Assembly: GCA_038502055.1 (NCBI GenBank)
Contig: JAXRKN010000045.1
Coordinates: 766,501 to 830,500, forward strand
From: Tanytarsus gracilentus
Lineage: Eukaryota; Arthropoda; Insecta; Diptera; Chironomidae
Direction of reading: 5' to 3'
Length of the DNA: 64,000 nt
The notes beneath the pieces were generated by a model. The model searched no databases, had not been told where the DNA came from, and saw nothing but the letters and a program-made list of their open reading frames with translations. Of the stretch, positions 1-11,637 are shown in pieces. Within the stretch, counting starts at the first letter, position 1. Every line of letters begins with the position of its first letter. Both the position numbers and the translations under genes were made by a program.

Positions 1-395
1 GACTGAATACTCTCCAATATTTAGAAGTAAGTTTCAAGTGTTTGATAAAGAATCAAAAAATCCCCGCACCACATCGACAAATTCAGAAATTCATTCTCGT
101 TGAAGAATTTTTTGAACATTGCATAATTGAAAGAGTCCACTGATAGTATATACTTGTCTAGCCTATGGTAATGATTTTAAATAGTACAAAATTTTCAAGA
201 GAGTGAGAGAAACGATTACGATTTGTTATCGCTCGGCCTGTTCAGCTTTAAATTCTCGCTCGAACATTAGCTTTCGATTCATTCATTTAAACACATGTCA
301 ATCGATCGCGGATTTTTCATAAGACAACATTAAACAAGTGAAAGTGAATCTTAATTTATTTTACTTAACAAATTTTGCAAAAAATATATTTAAGA
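1..395. other. 5' flank / 5' UTR of the SLC26 gene
   Basis: No open frame of note. AT-rich sequence runs up to the ATG at 396. It probably contains the promoter and 5' UTR of the transporter gene, but I cannot place a TATA box or initiator with confidence. Confidence 0.4.
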
Positions 396-3300
396 ATGGG
401 AAATAGTGATAAAAATTCAAACGAGCTCGATTTAGAACTTAAGTCAATGAAAACGAATAGTAAGAGTGAACAGTTGTGAATTATTCAAATATTTGTGGTG
501 CATGGCGTTTGTGTTTCTAATATTTAAAAATTTTAAAAATATTTTAAAAAAATATTAAAGAAATATAGAGAAAAATGTAAAAATATTTTCTTTGCTATGG
601 TAATTTTTAAAACAAATTGCAATATTGATAGAAACTTGCAAAATTTACTAATCGAGTCACATGAAACCGCTAACAATTTAATAAAATAATCATCACTTTT
701 AACTGTTGATGGAAATTTTTTTTCTATAAAAGTAATTTCACCTTAACAAAAAAGTGAATGAAATAAAATTGCGATCTTCCATGTAAACTTTTTTAACATA
801 TTTATTGTGACGTCTACAATGTCAAATATAAATCAAACCACTTCAACTGATAATTCAAGGATTTTAGTATTATGTCGTAATTGAATTTTGTAGATAGAAA
901 AATTGACACTGAAGTTATCGAATGTTAACATTTTATCAGTTCAGTTAAAGTATAAAACTCAGTGGAAGAACCCGAAGAAGAAGAAACCTTCACATTTATT
1001 TTTTTAACTCGGCACGTGCTTTTCATAATGAAATTAATCAGTAATTTGATAAAATTATTGAAAAAGTTGGAATTTATGAGTGCTTGCAATTTAAATTTAT
1101 GAATTTTTTATACAAAGTAAAATTAAATTCTTCTTATTCGATAACTAATTGTGACCGAAAATTTCAAAAAAAATTGTTTATTTTTGCCACCGCGTAATTC
1201 TTTAAGTTGACCCGTCATTGCTTCCACACACTTGCTTCAACTCACAAAATTTTTTAATCAATTTTTACAGACACACAAAATACAGGAATTAACGATGAAA
1301 ATGACGCACCTTATAGTGAGAATTTCCCAAACATTTGCGAGATATTATCACATGGACTTGGAAACTGTTGTAGCGTTAAGACCCTAAAACGCAGACTACC
1401 GATATTAGAGTGGCTGCCTAAGTATGAAAAGTCATTTTTTCTTCAAGATGCAGTAGCTGGTCTTTCTGTCGGTGAGTTTAACATTTATTTATTTAGTCAA
1501 TTTCGCGTGCAATCAAGTGGTGCACGAAACAGTCAAAACAATAATGAAGAAATGATAATGAACTGCTACGATTAATAACTTTTGAAAAGATAATAGCGGA
1601 AAAATTATTCTTAAATCATAAATTTATTTATTTATTTTCTCAAAATATGCTTTATTATTAAATTTTTTTCTACACAGGTCTTACCGCCATTCCACAAGGC
1701 ATAGCATATGCAGTTGTTGCCGGGCTCTCACCTGAATATGGATTGTATTCAGGCTTCATGGGATGCTTTATGTACACATTTTTTGGAAGTTGCAAAGACA
1801 TTACCATCGGTCCTACAGCCATTATGTCTTTAATGATTTATTCGGCCGTCAAGGGTTTAAACAATGATTTTGCTGTGCTAGGTTAGTAATTTACGCACAA
1901 ATTTTTTTATTTTACAGTTAAATTACTTTTACAGGGACATTCCTTAGTGGCCTTGTAATTCTTTTACTGGGAGTGTTAAATTTAGGATTTTTAGTACAAT
2001 TTATAAGTACCCCAACAATAATTGGATTTACCACATCGGCGACAATAACGATAGCTAGTGGACAAATTAAGCCACTGCTTGGCATAAAGAGTGGGAGCTC
2101 AAATGAATTTATTCCAAGTTGGAAAAATGTTTTTGAACACTTGGATGAGATTGAACCGAGTGATACAATTTTAGGACTAATTTCACTTGCCTTGCTTTTT
2201 GCATTAAAAAAACCAACATACCTTTCTCGATGGCCAGTATTTAGTAAATATATCTCTATATCAAGGAACGCAATTGTTGTGATTATCGGAATGATTGTTG
2301 CATACACTTTTCATCTTAACGGGAGCGATCCCTTTCGACTAACCGGAACAATCAAAGAAGGGTTACCTTCGTTTCAAGTTCCGCCAACCGAGACTGAAAT
2401 TAATGGTGAAAAATATTATTTCATGGACATGTTTCGTGCTCTAGGGTTGTCATTGGTTACACTTCCACTAGTATCAATTCTGGAAAGTGTTGCAATAGCA
2501 AAAGCTTTTAGCAAGGGAAAAGTAGTTGATGCTACGCAAGAAATGATCGCATTGGGACTGTGCAATGTTGCATCATCATTTTTCCAATCGATACCAATCA
2601 CAGGATCATTCACTAGAACAGCTGTCAATCATAGTTCGGGTGTCAAAACAACTCTCGGTGGTGTAGTGAGTGACCTTAAAAAACTGCTTATATTTCGTGT
2701 ATTAAATTATAATTCTTAGGTTACTGGTGTTTTGGTGCTACTCGCCTTGGGACTTTTAACTGGAACATTTTACTTCATTCCAAAAACTACTTTGGCGGCT
2801 GTAATTATTGCTGCAATGATTTCAATGATAGAGATACACGAAGTTTTTGAAATTTATCGAACAAAACGTGTAGACATTATTCCATTTTTGGCCACATTTA
2901 TTGTAAGTCTTCTGCTTGGCTTGGAATTCGGCATCCTGGCGGGAGTTGCGATAAATTTTATAATGACACTTTACGTGACATCAAGACCCCACATTGATTT
3001 CGAACATGAGAAGATCAATGACACTGATGTGTTAATTGTCACTCCCGATCAATCACTCATGTATTCATCGGCAGAGTACTTTAAGTCAGCGGTTATAAAG
3101 AAAGCACTACGAGAGTTTTCAAGTGTTCAATATATTTTCATCAATGGCATGTCGATAAACAAAACACTTGACGTAACTGTTGTTAAGGTGAGCGTCAAAT
3201 TAATCTTTTATCGTAAACTATTAATCAGCTATTATTTCTCAATTAAAAAAACAGAACATTTCGACACTCGTTCAAGACCTGGCAGTTTATGATAAAGAAG

Positions 3301-3461
3301 TTTACTTCTGGAATTGGAAAAAAGAAGCAATGCATTTAGTTCTACGCTTCAACAAAGATTTTTATGGACTCTTCAAGTTCGGTGCTGACCTAAGTGAAAT
3401 TATTGATTTCAGAAAGAAAAGTGAGGAACCTAACCAAATAGACATTACCATTAACAATTAA
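396..3461 (+). CDS. SLC26A11-like sulfate/anion transporter
   Basis: Multi-pass plasma-membrane anion transporter of the SLC26/SulP family, closest in feel to SLC26A11 (sodium-independent sulfate transporter). Six exons: 396-459, 1271-1471, 1678-1881, 1935-2665, 2720-3187, 3255-3461; they total 1875 nt (624 aa) with every junction in phase. Visible motifs are the family signature GLTAIPQGIAYAVVAGLSP in exon 3, followed by DITIGPTAIMSL, the GSFTRTAVN segment in exon 4, and FIPKTTLAAVIIAAM in exon 5. From about residue 500 a C-terminal STAS domain follows (VLIVTPDQSLMY through exon 6). The first exon encodes only a short hydrophilic N-terminus and precedes an 811-bp intron; its reading frame joins exon 2 cleanly, which supports this start. 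Length matches SLC26A11 (about 600 aa). Exact substrate is not deducible from sequence. Confidence 0.9.
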
Positions 3462-4179
3462 CTTCGTATTAAATTTGACAAAATCTAACGACTCTAAACA
3501 TTTTTTAACTGAAAATAACCTCGAAAATTTTCATTCGTTAATCAGATTGCATTATAAAAGGAGAAACTTCGTACGGTACAATAGATTTTAATAAGTCGGG
3601 ACAAAAAAGACAAATTTATTTAAAATTAAATTATTAAATATAATTTCAATTTTTCAAATTTCCTCTATTTTATTTCAGTTCATTTCAAAATATCCACAAT
3701 TTTTGAGCACAAACGACAGTTGTTTTAAAAACTAAGCACAAAGTATTTATATTAAATTTGGTCTAAAACGTATTTTGAGCACAGATAATTGTTGTAATCT
3801 TGATACTAAATATATTTAATTTTTTTAACCTATACCTTTAGCATCTAAAAAAATTTTTTTAAAGAGTTGAAAACGTGCCTTATTCAAATAAAAATTAAAT
3901 CTTCTGAACCTGCAAACTAGAATTTAACTCTTTCAGTCGTGCTGCATGCTGTCTTTTTTCAAAGTATATATCGCCAATAAAGCAATGAGTGTGCTAAGTT
4001 CGTAAATTTCTCCTAATTTGATAACTTGTTCTTTTTTCTGATAATCTCTACCTAAAATGACTTGAGTCAAACCTACAAGTGAAGTAAATGTTTGAATTAA
4101 ATTTCTAATAAGACGAAAAATACCTCAGTATTAAGGTAAAAAGCGTAAGAAGGTAATTTTTATTAAAATGTATTGGGTG
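3462..4179. other. 3' flank of SLC26 gene, no gene seen
   Basis: AT-rich non-coding sequence between the transporter stop codon and the palindromic repeat. It should hold the 3' UTR. I see no other feature. Confidence 0.5.
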
Positions 4180-4856
4180 CGCGTCACGAGTATTACGTAA
4201 TATTGTGCACAATATTGTGCGTAATTGTGCGTAATTTTTATGCGTAATTACGCACAATATTATGCACAATTACGCACAATAACATGCACAATATTATTAC
4301 GCACAATATTATGCACATTAATTACGCATAATTATTACGCGTAAAAATAAAATGCACAATATTGTGCGTAATAAATATGCGTAAAATTGTGCACAAAAAA
4401 TACGCATATTTTTTACGCACAATTAATATGCACAATATTATGCGTCAAAAAAATTACGCACAATATTGTGCACAAAAAATATGCGTAATATTATGCGCAA
4501 TTATTGTGCGTACTATTGTGTACAATAAATATGCGTAATTATGCGTTATAATTGTGCACAATATGCCAAATTTTAGGCAAAATAAATTTAAATAATTTTC
4601 ATCATGATCATCTTTAAACCACAAAAAGAGATTGATAACAGATTGGCGACTTGTTAAATCTGGGTATTAAAAATTTCAAAATGTAAGAAAATATGTTTTA
4701 GTATCATTAGAAAACTTACTTAAAAAGCAATTTTTGGAAACCCAGGTTTAAGAAGTGACCAAGCTGTTATCAATCTCTTTTTGTGGTTTAAAGATGATCA
4801 TGATGAAAATTATTTAAATTTATTTTGCGTAAAATTTGGCATATTGTGCACAATTA

Positions 4857-4861
4857 TAACG
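4857..4861. repeat. 5-bp target site duplication, left copy
   Basis: TAACG directly abuts the left heptamer CACAGTG. The same TAACG follows the right end at 5499-5503. The uninterrupted left arm of the host palindrome shows that the original site had a single TAACG. Confidence 0.8.
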
Positions 4862-5498
4862 CACAGTGGTTTCAGTCTGAAGAAAATATTACATTTAATG
4901 TTTATTTGCTATGATCGGTTTAAAGGTTGCTTTATCAACGATTTTAAATTTCATGAGTAAATTTTTTCCATTTTTGTATGTAAAAAGTGAGAAAATGGTG
5001 TACTTTTGGATTTGATTTTCTCCCGAAGTGGCAAAAAGTGGCAAACCAAATGATAAAAACTTGAAAGATGCGTTCTTCGTCTATAGAAATTAATGGGACT
5101 TGAGAGATTGCGGGACATTGCAAAGAACGCAGAGCAATTCTACAAAAAGTCGATTAAGGTCTCATACTTTTCCAATTTTCAAGCACTTCCAAAGCTTGTT
5201 CTGATGAGCCACTTATAAAAATAAATAAAAGAGATTGTAACGAAAATTTTGGTATCAAAAAGTTAGTGACTTCCATAGAAAATCTTAGAGTAAAAGTCAT
5301 CTCAAAAAACACATAGTTTTGGGGGTATATAAAATTATTCACTATGGAAGCGGATTCCGCCATACTTTTACATGGAGGAAAATGTACCGACTTCGAAATA
5401 TTGTGGGCCAAGGGTTAAAGTATTTTTTAAGCATAAAAATTAATCGTAAATCGCATTTTCATTTGATGCATCTTTTTGTTCAGACTAAATCCACTGTG
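4862..5498. mobile_element. Non-autonomous Transib-like DNA transposon (637 bp), nested in the palindrome
   Basis: Bounded by inverted ends CACAGTGG...CCACTGTG and a 5-bp duplication TAACG. The terminal inverted repeat covers about 39 bp with roughly 30 matches. The start heptamer CACAGTG, the 5-bp duplication and the TIR length all fit Transib, the family related to RAG1. On the right end, read inward, the heptamer is followed by a 12-bp spacer and ACAAAAAGA, close to the V(D)J nonamer ACAAAAACC; the left end has the weaker AGAAAATAT at the same spacing. The interior has no convincing transposase, only short chance frames. Family assignment is inference from ends and duplication length; hAT-type ends (CAGNG, 8-bp duplication) fit less well because the flanks do not give an 8-bp repeat. 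Confidence 0.7.
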
Positions 5499-5503
5499 TA
5501 ACG
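5499..5503. repeat. 5-bp target site duplication, right copy
   Basis: TAACG immediately after the right heptamer complement CACTGTG; it matches 4857-4861. Confidence 0.8.
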
Positions 5504-5867
5504 CATAATTACGCATATTTATTGTGCACAATAGTACGCACAATAATTGCGCATAATATTACGCATATTTATTGTGCACAATATTGTGCGTAATTTTTTT
5601 GACGCATAATATTGTGCATATTAATTGTGCGTAATAAATATGCGTATTTTTTGTGCACAATTTTACGCATATTTATTAAGCACAATATTGTGCATTTTAT
5701 TTTTACGCGTAATAATTATGCGTAATTAATGTGCATAATATTGTGCGTAATAATATTGTGCATGTTATTGTGCGTAATTGTGCATAATATTGTGCGTAAT
5801 TACGCATAAAAATTACGCACAATTATGCACAATATTGTGCACAATATTACGTAATACTCGTGACGCG

Positions 5868-6671
5868 GATTCAAATGTATTAGGTATGTAATTTTTGCGC
5901 TTCGTTTAGTATCTCGTAAGATTTTTTGATGCATTCATTTAAGAAAATTATAAAAGATTTCATAAAAACATTTTGCGACATTCAAGCGTGGTGTGAGAAG
6001 AAATTTAAATAATTTTTCACGCATAATTGCGAATGAATAATTTAAACGTTAAGATGAAAATATCCGCAGGTATTTTCCTTTTTTTCTCATGTGGTATTTG
6101 ATATTCACCAAGACATGATTGTCGCCAAAATAATATGAGAATTTTTTTAGCTGTTGGCTTTAAAATGAGTAAGTATTTTTAATTAAATAAAAATAATTTT
6201 TAAAAATAACTAGACATTTCAATAAAATAATTTACATTATTTTTGGTTATGTCCCGTATAAAAAAGAACCATTGACATCCACTTTAAAAAAGGTCACACT
6301 TAATTAGTCAAGTTGAATAATGTTATTGTCCTTTTCATTTAGCTAGGGGTGGTAAAAAATATTTTAATACAGACCAATTTGATGTTGTTAATTAGAACCC
6401 TCAAAATTAAATGTCCTAACTTCCTAAATATTGTATTTAAATTTTTCTCTGACTTTAAAGCGGATATCAAATCAAATTTTATTAAAATTAAATTCATTCA
6501 TCAATGAGAAGCAAAACAACAAATGAACGCCACATCACTTTTATCGTAGAAAATAATCTTATCACATTTCAGAGTTTAAGACTTTTTATTAATGTTGATA
6601 AGATAGAATTGCAATATTTTGCAAAGTTTTAAGGATTGAAGCATGACAGTAATGAGTTTTAACTTTTAATT
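5868..6671. other. Non-coding spacer, 3' flank of the CYP4 gene
   Basis: AT-rich, no credible ORF on either strand. It includes the downstream flank of the minus-strand P450. Confidence 0.5.
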
Positions 6672-8443
6672 TTAAAAATTATTATTATTTTCAATAATTC
6701 TCTGCTTAAAACTCAAATTTATGCCATTTACAGTTCTTATAACTAGAGCTGGCGCAATAACAATGTTTTCGTTTTCCTTTGACACATGAATTTCAAAGTT
6801 TCTTAAAATTTTGAATAAAACACTTTTCAATTCCAACATTGCGAATTTCTGAAAAAATATGAATTAATGTCACTCATCAAAATGCTCCAGCGAACTTATT
6901 TTCAAAAAGTGAGATTGAACTTTTCACAAGTTTTGCTCGAAGAGTTGCAATTATATTACCTGGCCAATGCAGTTTCTTGATCCCGCCGAAAATGGAATGA
7001 AGCTAAACAATTTAACAGTTTTTTTATCATCAAATCTTGATGGATCAAATTTTAAGGGGTCAGGAAAATATTTTGGATTTCGACCCAAGAAGAGTGGAGA
7101 AATTTTTATGACTGTGTTAGCAGGAAATGTAACACCTTCAATAGTTTCCGGCTTGCTAAAATTCCGTGAAACTGTTGGAACCTACAAAAATATTGTTAGG
7201 TTACAAAATATCTTGATAATTTTTCCTTACAGGTGGGAAGAGCCGCAAGGTTTCTTTAATAACATTTTCCAAGTATCCCAGTTTGTTTAAATCTTGCATT
7301 GTTAGTGATTTTTTATAACCTAAAACATCACGACATTCTTCATAAACTTGCAATTGAATTTCAGGATATTTTGCTAAGTTATAAAGGGTGAAAGCTATAG
7401 CTGATGTTGTGGTGTCATGCCCTTCAAACATAAAAGTATCAACTTCCTCACGAATGTCTTCATCATTCAAAGGTTTTCCATCAATCTTGGTTTGAAGCAA
7501 TAAATCTAAAAATGCAAGTTTTGGCTTCCTTCCGAACTCATCGACAAGGCTTTCAACATGTGCTTTTTTACGTTCATTAATGACAAATAAAGAAAAAGTT
7601 TTAATAATTTTAATTAATTCATCTCTTCTTTTAACCATTTGTAAAGTTTTAGGTAAAAATTTTATCCTCAATGAAAAATCAAACATGAAGTAGAAAAGAA
7701 TATTTGTGAGTCTATAATTCAAAAGTTTTAAAAAAGATTGCTTAAATAAATATGAAATCAATATAAAAATATCTCACTCTTTGATTGCGCTTGCATACTC
7801 CTGTTCGCCAACTTTTTGCGAATCAAGTTGATAACCCATTGCCGTTTCTGAAATATAAAAAAATTAAGGAAATTAAAAGATAAAATGAATCTTTAAAATT
7901 ACCGCAAATAACATCTAACGCATACAAAGATATCATTGGAAATACGTCAACCTCACGGCCTTCAAGTATCCTTAATTGTTAGACAAAAATATCACCATGC
8001 TTCTCTATAACATCCACAAACTGTTCCAATATTTTAAAGTGAAATGCTGGCGTAATAATTTTTCTTCGCTGATGCCATTTTTGACCACTTGATATCAACA
8101 AGCCGGTACCTATCCACGGAATAAGAAAATTATAATCAGAAGACTTTTCATTGTACTTTGTGTTTGACAAAATTTCTTCAATAATTTTTAAGTCATCAAC
8201 GAAGATAGCAGAAATGAATGGTGCGTGAAACCGCCAGACCGATGGTTGAGTGTTATAAAATTTCACTAGTGTCTCAAAGATTTCGTAGTTTTGCTTGAAG
8301 ACGAAATGTTTTGTATGACCGAAAATGGGCCATGCTGGAGGTGATGGAATTTTCGAGAGAATTTTGTTATGTTCACGATACTTGCGCTCGTGTAAAAAGT
8401 ATAAAATTAAAGCAATAGCTATAAGTGATGTGATAAAAAACAT
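6672..8443 (-). CDS. CYP4-family cytochrome P450, interrupted by an in-frame TAA
   Basis: Microsomal haem monooxygenase of the CYP4 clan. Exons in transcript order: 8443-7903, 7847-7778, 7711-7231, 7181-6960, 6848-6672; total 1491 nt (496 codons plus stop), all junctions in phase. The N-terminal membrane anchor (FFITSLIAIALILYFL) is followed by the IPSPPAWPIFGH hinge. The I-helix has EGHDTTTSA (about 300-308), the K-helix ETLR (357-360), and the haem loop FSAGSRNCIG with Cys435. Codon 155 (7981-7979) is TAA, in the otherwise colinear stretch GDIFV-stop-QLRILEGREV; CYP4 proteins normally read through here, often with Lys, so one A-to-T change would explain it. All splice sites and later motifs are intact, which suggests a recent null allele, a sequencing error, or stop readthrough rather than an old pseudogene. 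If translation stops, the 154-residue product lacks haem binding. Confidence 0.85.
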
Positions 8444-9046
8444 TGCGACCGGAAAGATCGAACAGTGTAGAAAAACTGAAAGGTCTCGGTTATTAAGTGG
8501 ATTTTATGAAGAACAAATAACAAAGAATAAATCTTAATGTGGTTTTTATCAGTAAAGTGTTAACCTAATTTATAGACACTTTGTGATATGAAATCTTGTT
8601 TATTTATTTTTTAAAAGCTTTGTTTTTGAGAATTTCATTCTTAAAATTGTTTTTGATCATTTCAAAAATTACAAGTTTATGGTTTTGAACAAACTGAAAA
8701 TCTCTAACGCGTTATAACGCATTCTAAAATTTTAAATATTTTCAGATACCATTTTGTTTCACTTTGAGGTTGGAACGAAGTCGAATTTAACAATTTGTGT
8801 CTCTTGTTATCGAAAAGAAGTATTTTTTTTTAAATTTTATAGAAATTACACAAAAGTTGAATATCAAATATGATTAATTAGTATCATCTTTTATTAGATT
8901 CATTGGAGTTTGAAAATTTTACACAATTTTAACTTATTTAAAATATCATAGTGCGGCTGGCAAAAATTTATTAAATTGACCAGAAATTACTCCTTAAAAT
9001 CTCAAATCTTTTAACTTTTTATCGATTAAAGTGATTAGCCTGAAAT
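8444..9046. other. Intergenic spacer between divergent CYP4 and jub
   Basis: About 600 bp between two genes transcribed away from each other. It must contain both promoters. I see no clear TATA or initiator pair. Confidence 0.4.
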
Positions 9047-11637
9047 ATGGCTAACAACCCAAATGACGCCCTTTTATATCGACTTCAACAGATGAATCTC
9101 AACAATGGATCTTCTGGATTTGAAAATTATTCCACAAATTCCTCAGTCAATTGCCATAATCCACCCTCGTCTAATTATACAAATCAACAGCAACCGATCT
9201 ATCAATATTTGCCGGATGACGCTGCGAGTGGAATTTATGAAAATGTCGAATATACTTCGGTGACAACTCAACCGATTGTGACTGATTTAGATGAAATCGA
9301 TCCACAAAATTTTCAGTCCAGCAATGCAATAGCTCAGCCTCAATTAAAACCTTCGAATGGTGGTAAAATTCCAAACTACACGCAAGAACAAGAAAGCCTT
9401 CGGTATGCACACACCCCACAGCCGTCTGAACTTGGGGAACCATCGCCCATTTATGAAAATCTTCAAGTGATTTCAGGTTAGTCATAAAAGATTTTCCTTC
9501 TTCTTTTTCTCTCAGTATATATATATTTATTTCTTCATCACTCACTTCACATCATCACATACATACATATTTTATGTTTTGTTATTGTCAAAACTTGCGT
9601 TAATGTTTGAAGGGATGACTTTAAATTTCAAGCGACACAAATAACTTTAAATTTATTTTATTAAATCATAAATTACCAAAGTTCATAATCTTATCTTTCA
9701 TGAATAATATTTTGCTTTTACACATTTGTATTTTTAGGTCAACAAGCGCAGCCTCAATCAGCAGCAGCAAATAAATCAATTTATTATTATGAACGAAGTG
9801 GCTCGAATAGTCCTCAAATAACGCACCAATATCATGCGAATATGCATCGTGATCATTTGTCTTCGGACTCACTTGTACTTAACACGTCGGCGAGTTCAAA
9901 ATATATTAACTTACCTAGTGGTGGTGGATATCATAGTGCTTCCGCATCGCTTCCAGCAGGCAATATATTCAATCGGCAGCAAATTCAATCACCGAGTAAG
10001 GATTACGTTCAAATTAATCCGCCAAGTATGTTTGCAAATCAACAGTCGGTAGCCACGTCAGTTGTCACTCATTCGTCTCCATCAAGATTATCAAATCGAT
10101 CTTTCCAATCACCCACGAAATCAATCGGCAGCGCCGGTTCGAGAACAGCTATGGATGATATCAATGGATCTGACTATGTATGCATGACTGGAGGCACTTT
10201 AACTAAGAAGCTACAGCAAGTGAAAGGCAATGGTCAGCCTCCTATAAATGTTTCAACATCGCAAACTCAAGTCATCATTCAAAGGCCTCCAGCAGTGGTT
10301 CCACCACTAAAGACAAACTACACTACTCCAGCTAATGAGCTTCCACAAGCGCAATATTCAACGGCTGCAAATCCTCAAATTGACACCATTGCAGCAGCCA
10401 AACAGTCTGTTAATCTCGATAAAATCGGATCGAACTCACCATCGCCAACACCACCAGCTGCTCCTCCAAAAGGTGGTGAGAAAAACTTAAGAAACTTTAA
10501 CCCTGAAGATTTGTTTAAAAATTTAATTTTTTTTAGTAAAATTCAAAAACTTACTTCCGTATAGCGTTACATCAAGACCAGGTAAGAGGTTTTTGCATGA
10601 TTTATTGATGAAAAATGCTGATGATTTATTTTATAGCTGGGAAAACTGATGCTGAAAGGAAAATTGAAGAATTAACTCGTGCTTTGGAGGTAAATTTATA
10701 AAGAAAATCGAAAAGTTAAAATTATTTTAAAAATTAATACCGCAGGAGGAGATGGAGAAGAATGAAGAACAAGGCGAATATTTTGGAATTTGTCATACAT
10801 GCAAAGAGAAAGTAACAGGAGCAGGCCAGGCATGCCAAGCAATGGGCAATTTGTACCACACTTCTTGTTTCATTTGTTGTCAATGTGGAAGAGCATTGCG
10901 TGGAAAAGCTTTCTATAACGTTCTCGGTCGAGTCTATTGCGAAGAGGATTATTTGGTTAGATTTAAAGAACCTTTTTATAGAACTGAATTAACATTTTAT
11001 GTTTAAGTATTCTGGCTTCCAACAGACTTCAGAAAAATGCAACATTTGCGGTCATTTAATTATGGAAATGGTAAATAAATTTTAAATATATTTTAATCGT
11101 TCAATTCTCTCAAATCTATTTTAGATTCTTCACGCAATGGGAAAATCTTATCACCCAGGATGCTTCAGATGTTGTGTTTGTAATGAGTGCTTGGATGGCG
11201 TGCCATTTACAGTGAGAACATTTTATCACTAAATAATCAATTTTAAATCATTAATTTAAATTGACAGGTTGACGTTGACAATAAAATTTACTGTGTTAAT
11301 GATTATCACAATTTATATGCTCCAAAATGTGGATTTTGTCATAAAAGTGAGTTTTCTCTAACTTTAACTTTTATAACGTGCTGTTTATAAATAATTTTTA
11401 GGCATTACACCACTCTCAAATTCCGAGGAGACAGTACGCGTTGTTAGTATGGATAAAGACTATCATGTCGATTGCTATGTGTGCGAATCTTGCAACATGC
11501 AACTCACTGATGAGCCCGATAAGCGTTGTTATCCCCTCGATGGACGCCTTTTGTGTCGCAATTGCCATTTACAGCGAATCAATGTGCAAAATAGAATGGC
11601 TGAACCCGCTCCCGTCAGCTATCAATTTCTTAATTAA
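9047..11637 (+). CDS. jub: LIM domain protein Ajuba (Jub)
   Basis: Adaptor of the Ajuba/LIMD1/WTIP family, which at adherens junctions binds alpha-catenin and restrains Warts in the Hippo pathway (family knowledge). Nine exons: 9047-9476, 9738-10475, 10537-10581, 10637-10689, 10746-10955, 11008-11070, 11125-11211, 11268-11346, 11402-11637; 1941 nt, 646 aa. Residues 1 to about 420 are low-complexity, rich in Ser, Gln, Asn and Pro. Three LIM domains follow: about 438-490 (CHTC...CCQCGRALRGKAFYNV), 503-556 (CNICGHLIMEM...CCVCNECLDGVPFTVDVD) and 563-627 (CGFCHKSITPL...RVVSMDKDYHVDCYVC). The LIM3 wording and KRCYPLDGRLLCRNCHLQR favour Ajuba over zyxin/LPP. All zinc-ligand Cys/His appear present. 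The frame that runs past the GT at 10476 hits a stop; the phase-correct splice restores the conserved NLLPYSVTSRP segment. Confidence 0.9.

Larger units (their letters stand above)
4180..5867. repeat. Giant palindromic (foldback-type) repeat, interrupted by a nested transposon
   Basis: Two arms of about 0.5 kb are near-perfect reverse complements. The outer ends are CGCGTCACGAG at 4180 and CTCGTGACGCG ending at 5867. Each arm's outer ~370 bp is built from short units such as GTGCGTAATT, ATGCACAATA and TTACGCATAA; the inner ~140 bp is ordinary sequence (4563-4641 pairs with 4763-4850). Pairing continues to a loop near 4689-4716. The right arm is split by a 637-bp element at 4862-5498; removing that element and one target copy leaves about 1046 bp, almost all self-complementary. 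Imperfect direct repeats AAATGTATTGGGT (4166-4178) and AAATGTATTAGGT (5873-5885) flank the structure and may be a target duplication. No transposase is encoded, so it is a non-autonomous foldback or MITE-like element. Confidence 0.85.

Noticed and set aside
5154..5501. Overlapping 60-85-codon frames on both strands in the nested transposon
   Set aside because: No domain or transposase-like motif, and the plus-strand frame runs into the terminal repeat; probably chance.
4855..5505. hAT assignment for the nested element (CAGTGG ends)
   Set aside because: An 8-bp duplication is not present at the CAGTGG boundary; the 5-bp TAACG with CACAGTG ends fits cleanly.
4180..5867. Repeated short words considered as a CRISPR-like array or satellite
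   Set aside because: No unique spacers between constant repeats, and the arrangement is an inverted pair in an insect genome, so it is neither.
9171..9545. 124-codon minus-strand frame opposite jub exon 1
   Set aside because: Complement of a verified coding exon with no recognisable domain.
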